Origin: Branchiostoma floridae
Taxonomy: Eukaryota > Chordata > Leptocardii > Amphioxiformes > Branchiostomatidae
DNA: 64,000 nucleotides
NCBI RefSeq assembly: GCF_000003815.2
Contig: NC_049993.1
Span: 5,060,800-5,124,799 of the forward strand
Direction: 5' to 3'
Under the pieces are notes generated by a model. It searched no databases and was not told the DNA's origin. It saw nothing but the letters and a program-made list of their open reading frames with translations. Numbering within the stretch: position 1 is the stretch's first letter; each line of letters starts with the position of its first letter. Of this stretch, positions 62,501 through 64,000 are shown one piece after another. The translations under genes and the position numbers were made by a program.

Positions 62501-63004
62501 CTTTCCTTTAAATGTGTTATTCTTGTGTTGATCTTGTTAAAAGCTGCTCGGAGAGGAAGTTGACTTGAGAAAGAATGAGTAGACAGATGTGAGAAGGGAA
62601 GTACGCTGCTTCTTGGAAAAACAGGAAAGACTGTGGATTTGCTTTCACCAAAATTTATTTAGCATTGGAAAATATCTTTCACATCTGAAGAACAGTAAGA
62701 CCATGTTTCAAGTTTTTTTTTTAAGAAAGGTATTCTCCTGCTACGCATTTGACAAAAATTGTAGACACACTTTCCTTTAAATGTGTTATTCTTGTGTTGA
62801 TCTTGTTAAAATCAATCTACACTGTATACCGCCCATTCTTCAGACAGATGTGAGAAGGGAAGTACGTTGTTTCTTGGGAAAACAGGAAAGTGTATTCATC
62901 ACTATAAGATTTCTTTCACATCTGAAGAACAGTAACTTGAGTAAGACCATCTTTCAAGTTTTTTTAAAGAAAGGTTTTCTCCTGCTACACATCAGACAAA
63001 AATT
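62501..63004 (+). repeat. Tandem duplication, about 235-261-bp units
   Basis: Unit 1 (62501-62761) and unit 2 (62770-63004) share CTTTCCTTTAAATGTGTTAT, CAGATGTGAGAAGGGAAGTA, TTCACATCTGAAGAACAGTA, TTTTCTCCTGCTAC-type and GACAAAAATTG segments in the same order, at an offset of 269 bp at the start. Internal indels make unit 2 shorter. Open frames in both copies are shadows of the repeat. Confidence 0.9.
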
Positions 63005-64000
63005 GGCACTGAATTTAGTTCTTGAAGTCAAGTCTGAATACACAATGTTTTACCACAGTGTGCTACCACACAATATTCCCATGAGTCCTCAGTGCAGCTG
63101 TTAATGTAGTGACCACAAGTGCTCCTGCCTGGGTACAAAACACTTTTATGGGGGAGGAGGGGTATACTTCGCAGTATTACTGTACCAGATGGAGGGAAAT
63201 GAATCAAGCCTTCACATAAAACATTAACGTCAATTTGTACATTTGTCCGTTTTCTGTAGGCAGTTTATTCTACTTGTACAATGGACTCCTAAATCTATAC
63301 CTTTGATATTTTTTTATAAGACACTTGGACAGATAATGTTACATCTCCCCTCCCCCCAGTAACCTAATGTAGATGTCAAATGAGGTCATAAATGTCATGG
63401 CTCGTGTAACAACAGCCCCCCTCCCTATGGAGGGACAATGATTGGTCCCTAACTCCCAAACAGTAACTCCCACCACAGGTGTTTTATTAGTGTCTAGGGA
63501 TTCACATGAAAGGCAAATGAAAATTCAAAAACCATAGATGCATGAACTGTAGTACCCATTCCTCAAGTTTCAATATGATATTTATGGACTACCAGTTTTA
63601 TCAGAGTAGATGAAACAACCTACGTGTTAAAACGACAGGATAGTAGTTTATTATAGGAATCGGTCAGGTAGCGTAGGGCATATGAACTGATGGATGGACA
63701 GTAAAATTGTGATTTGTGTGCACTGAGTCAGTTCACTTTTTATTTCATCTTTTCTTCATTATACCCCTTGTTTGCCACATGAGAAATCTGTTTCATATTT
63801 GATTGAATATGCCTTTATCATCTGCATAATGCATCAATAACAGCTGTTGCCAGAGATGAAGTAGCTACCTACTTTTATTATATATCAGGAATAAACTCAG
63901 AAGAATTACCTATATTGGAAAATTGAACTATAAAGTTGCGGTCCTCTATCAGTGCAGTTCATACTCATACATGTACCTTAGAAACAAAGAAGAGAAGAGA

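Larger units (their letters stand above)
35909..64000 (+). other. Intron 2 of the PDZ gene, start only; gene-poor DNA to the window end
   Basis: The donor GTAAAG opens an intron for which I find no convincing partner exon before 64,000, so it is at least 28 kb unless exons were missed. Stretches 35,909-39,890, 40,121-45,999, 46,033-50,630, 52,524-54,892, 55,101-56,074, 56,448-58,962, 59,632-62,500 and 63,005-64,000 hold only short random reading frames, AT-rich sequence and small repeats. The transposons listed separately sit in this intron. A weak candidate exon at 60072-60154 is discussed in the findings. That the whole stretch is one intron is inference. Confidence 0.6.

Overview
This window reads as animal nuclear DNA, most likely from a cephalochordate (amphioxus, Branchiostoma). 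The one convincing gene has spliced exons with GT-AG borders, compact AT-leaning non-coding DNA surrounds it, a (CA)n microsatellite is present, and there are many short inverted-repeat DNA transposons. Several of their termini look like ones I associate with amphioxus, but that is recall and not a search. There are no operons, CRISPR arrays, rRNA genes or convincing full tRNA genes.

Layout. 1-33 kb holds no gene I can prove. It contains a 139-bp MITE with a perfect 9-bp target-site duplication (1807-1963), tRNA-derived SINE-like pieces, a 20-bp tandem repeat, a diverged tandem duplication (4436-4765), and a cluster of dispersed repeats sharing the motif CCCCTAGCGGCTT (8.55-12.54 kb). It also holds a possible first exon with a perfect RFX X-box 121 bp upstream (15.0-15.2 kb), a foldback element (18.49-18.66 kb), a long (CA)n tract (22.2-22.3 kb), a CpG-rich patch (24.0-24.2 kb) and a Harbinger-like MITE (29.19-29.55 kb).

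33.46-35.91 kb carries the first two coding exons of a plus-strand gene. They encode a proline-rich N-terminus, a PDZ domain split between the exons, and a long charged, serine-rich linker. The PDZ sequence best fits the N-terminal PDZ of Syd-1/RhoGAP100F (SYDE-type) synaptic Rho GTPase-activating proteins. The expected C2 and RhoGAP exons are not visible and should lie beyond 64,000.

35.9-64 kb is best read as one very long intron of that gene. It is loaded with non-autonomous DNA transposons. Six lie between 50.6 and 59.6 kb: a 1,292-bp Harbinger-like element, a 364-bp hAT-like element, a 204-bp pogo/Tigger-like element, Harbinger-like MITEs of 367 and 368 bp, and a 76-bp near-perfect hairpin with a 9-bp duplication. 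Most have intact target-site duplications, so the ends are defined to the base. The main interest is this well-delimited transposon collection, including a probable small family with TAGCC...GGCTA ends and 9-bp duplications, plus the PDZ-bearing Syd-1-like gene.
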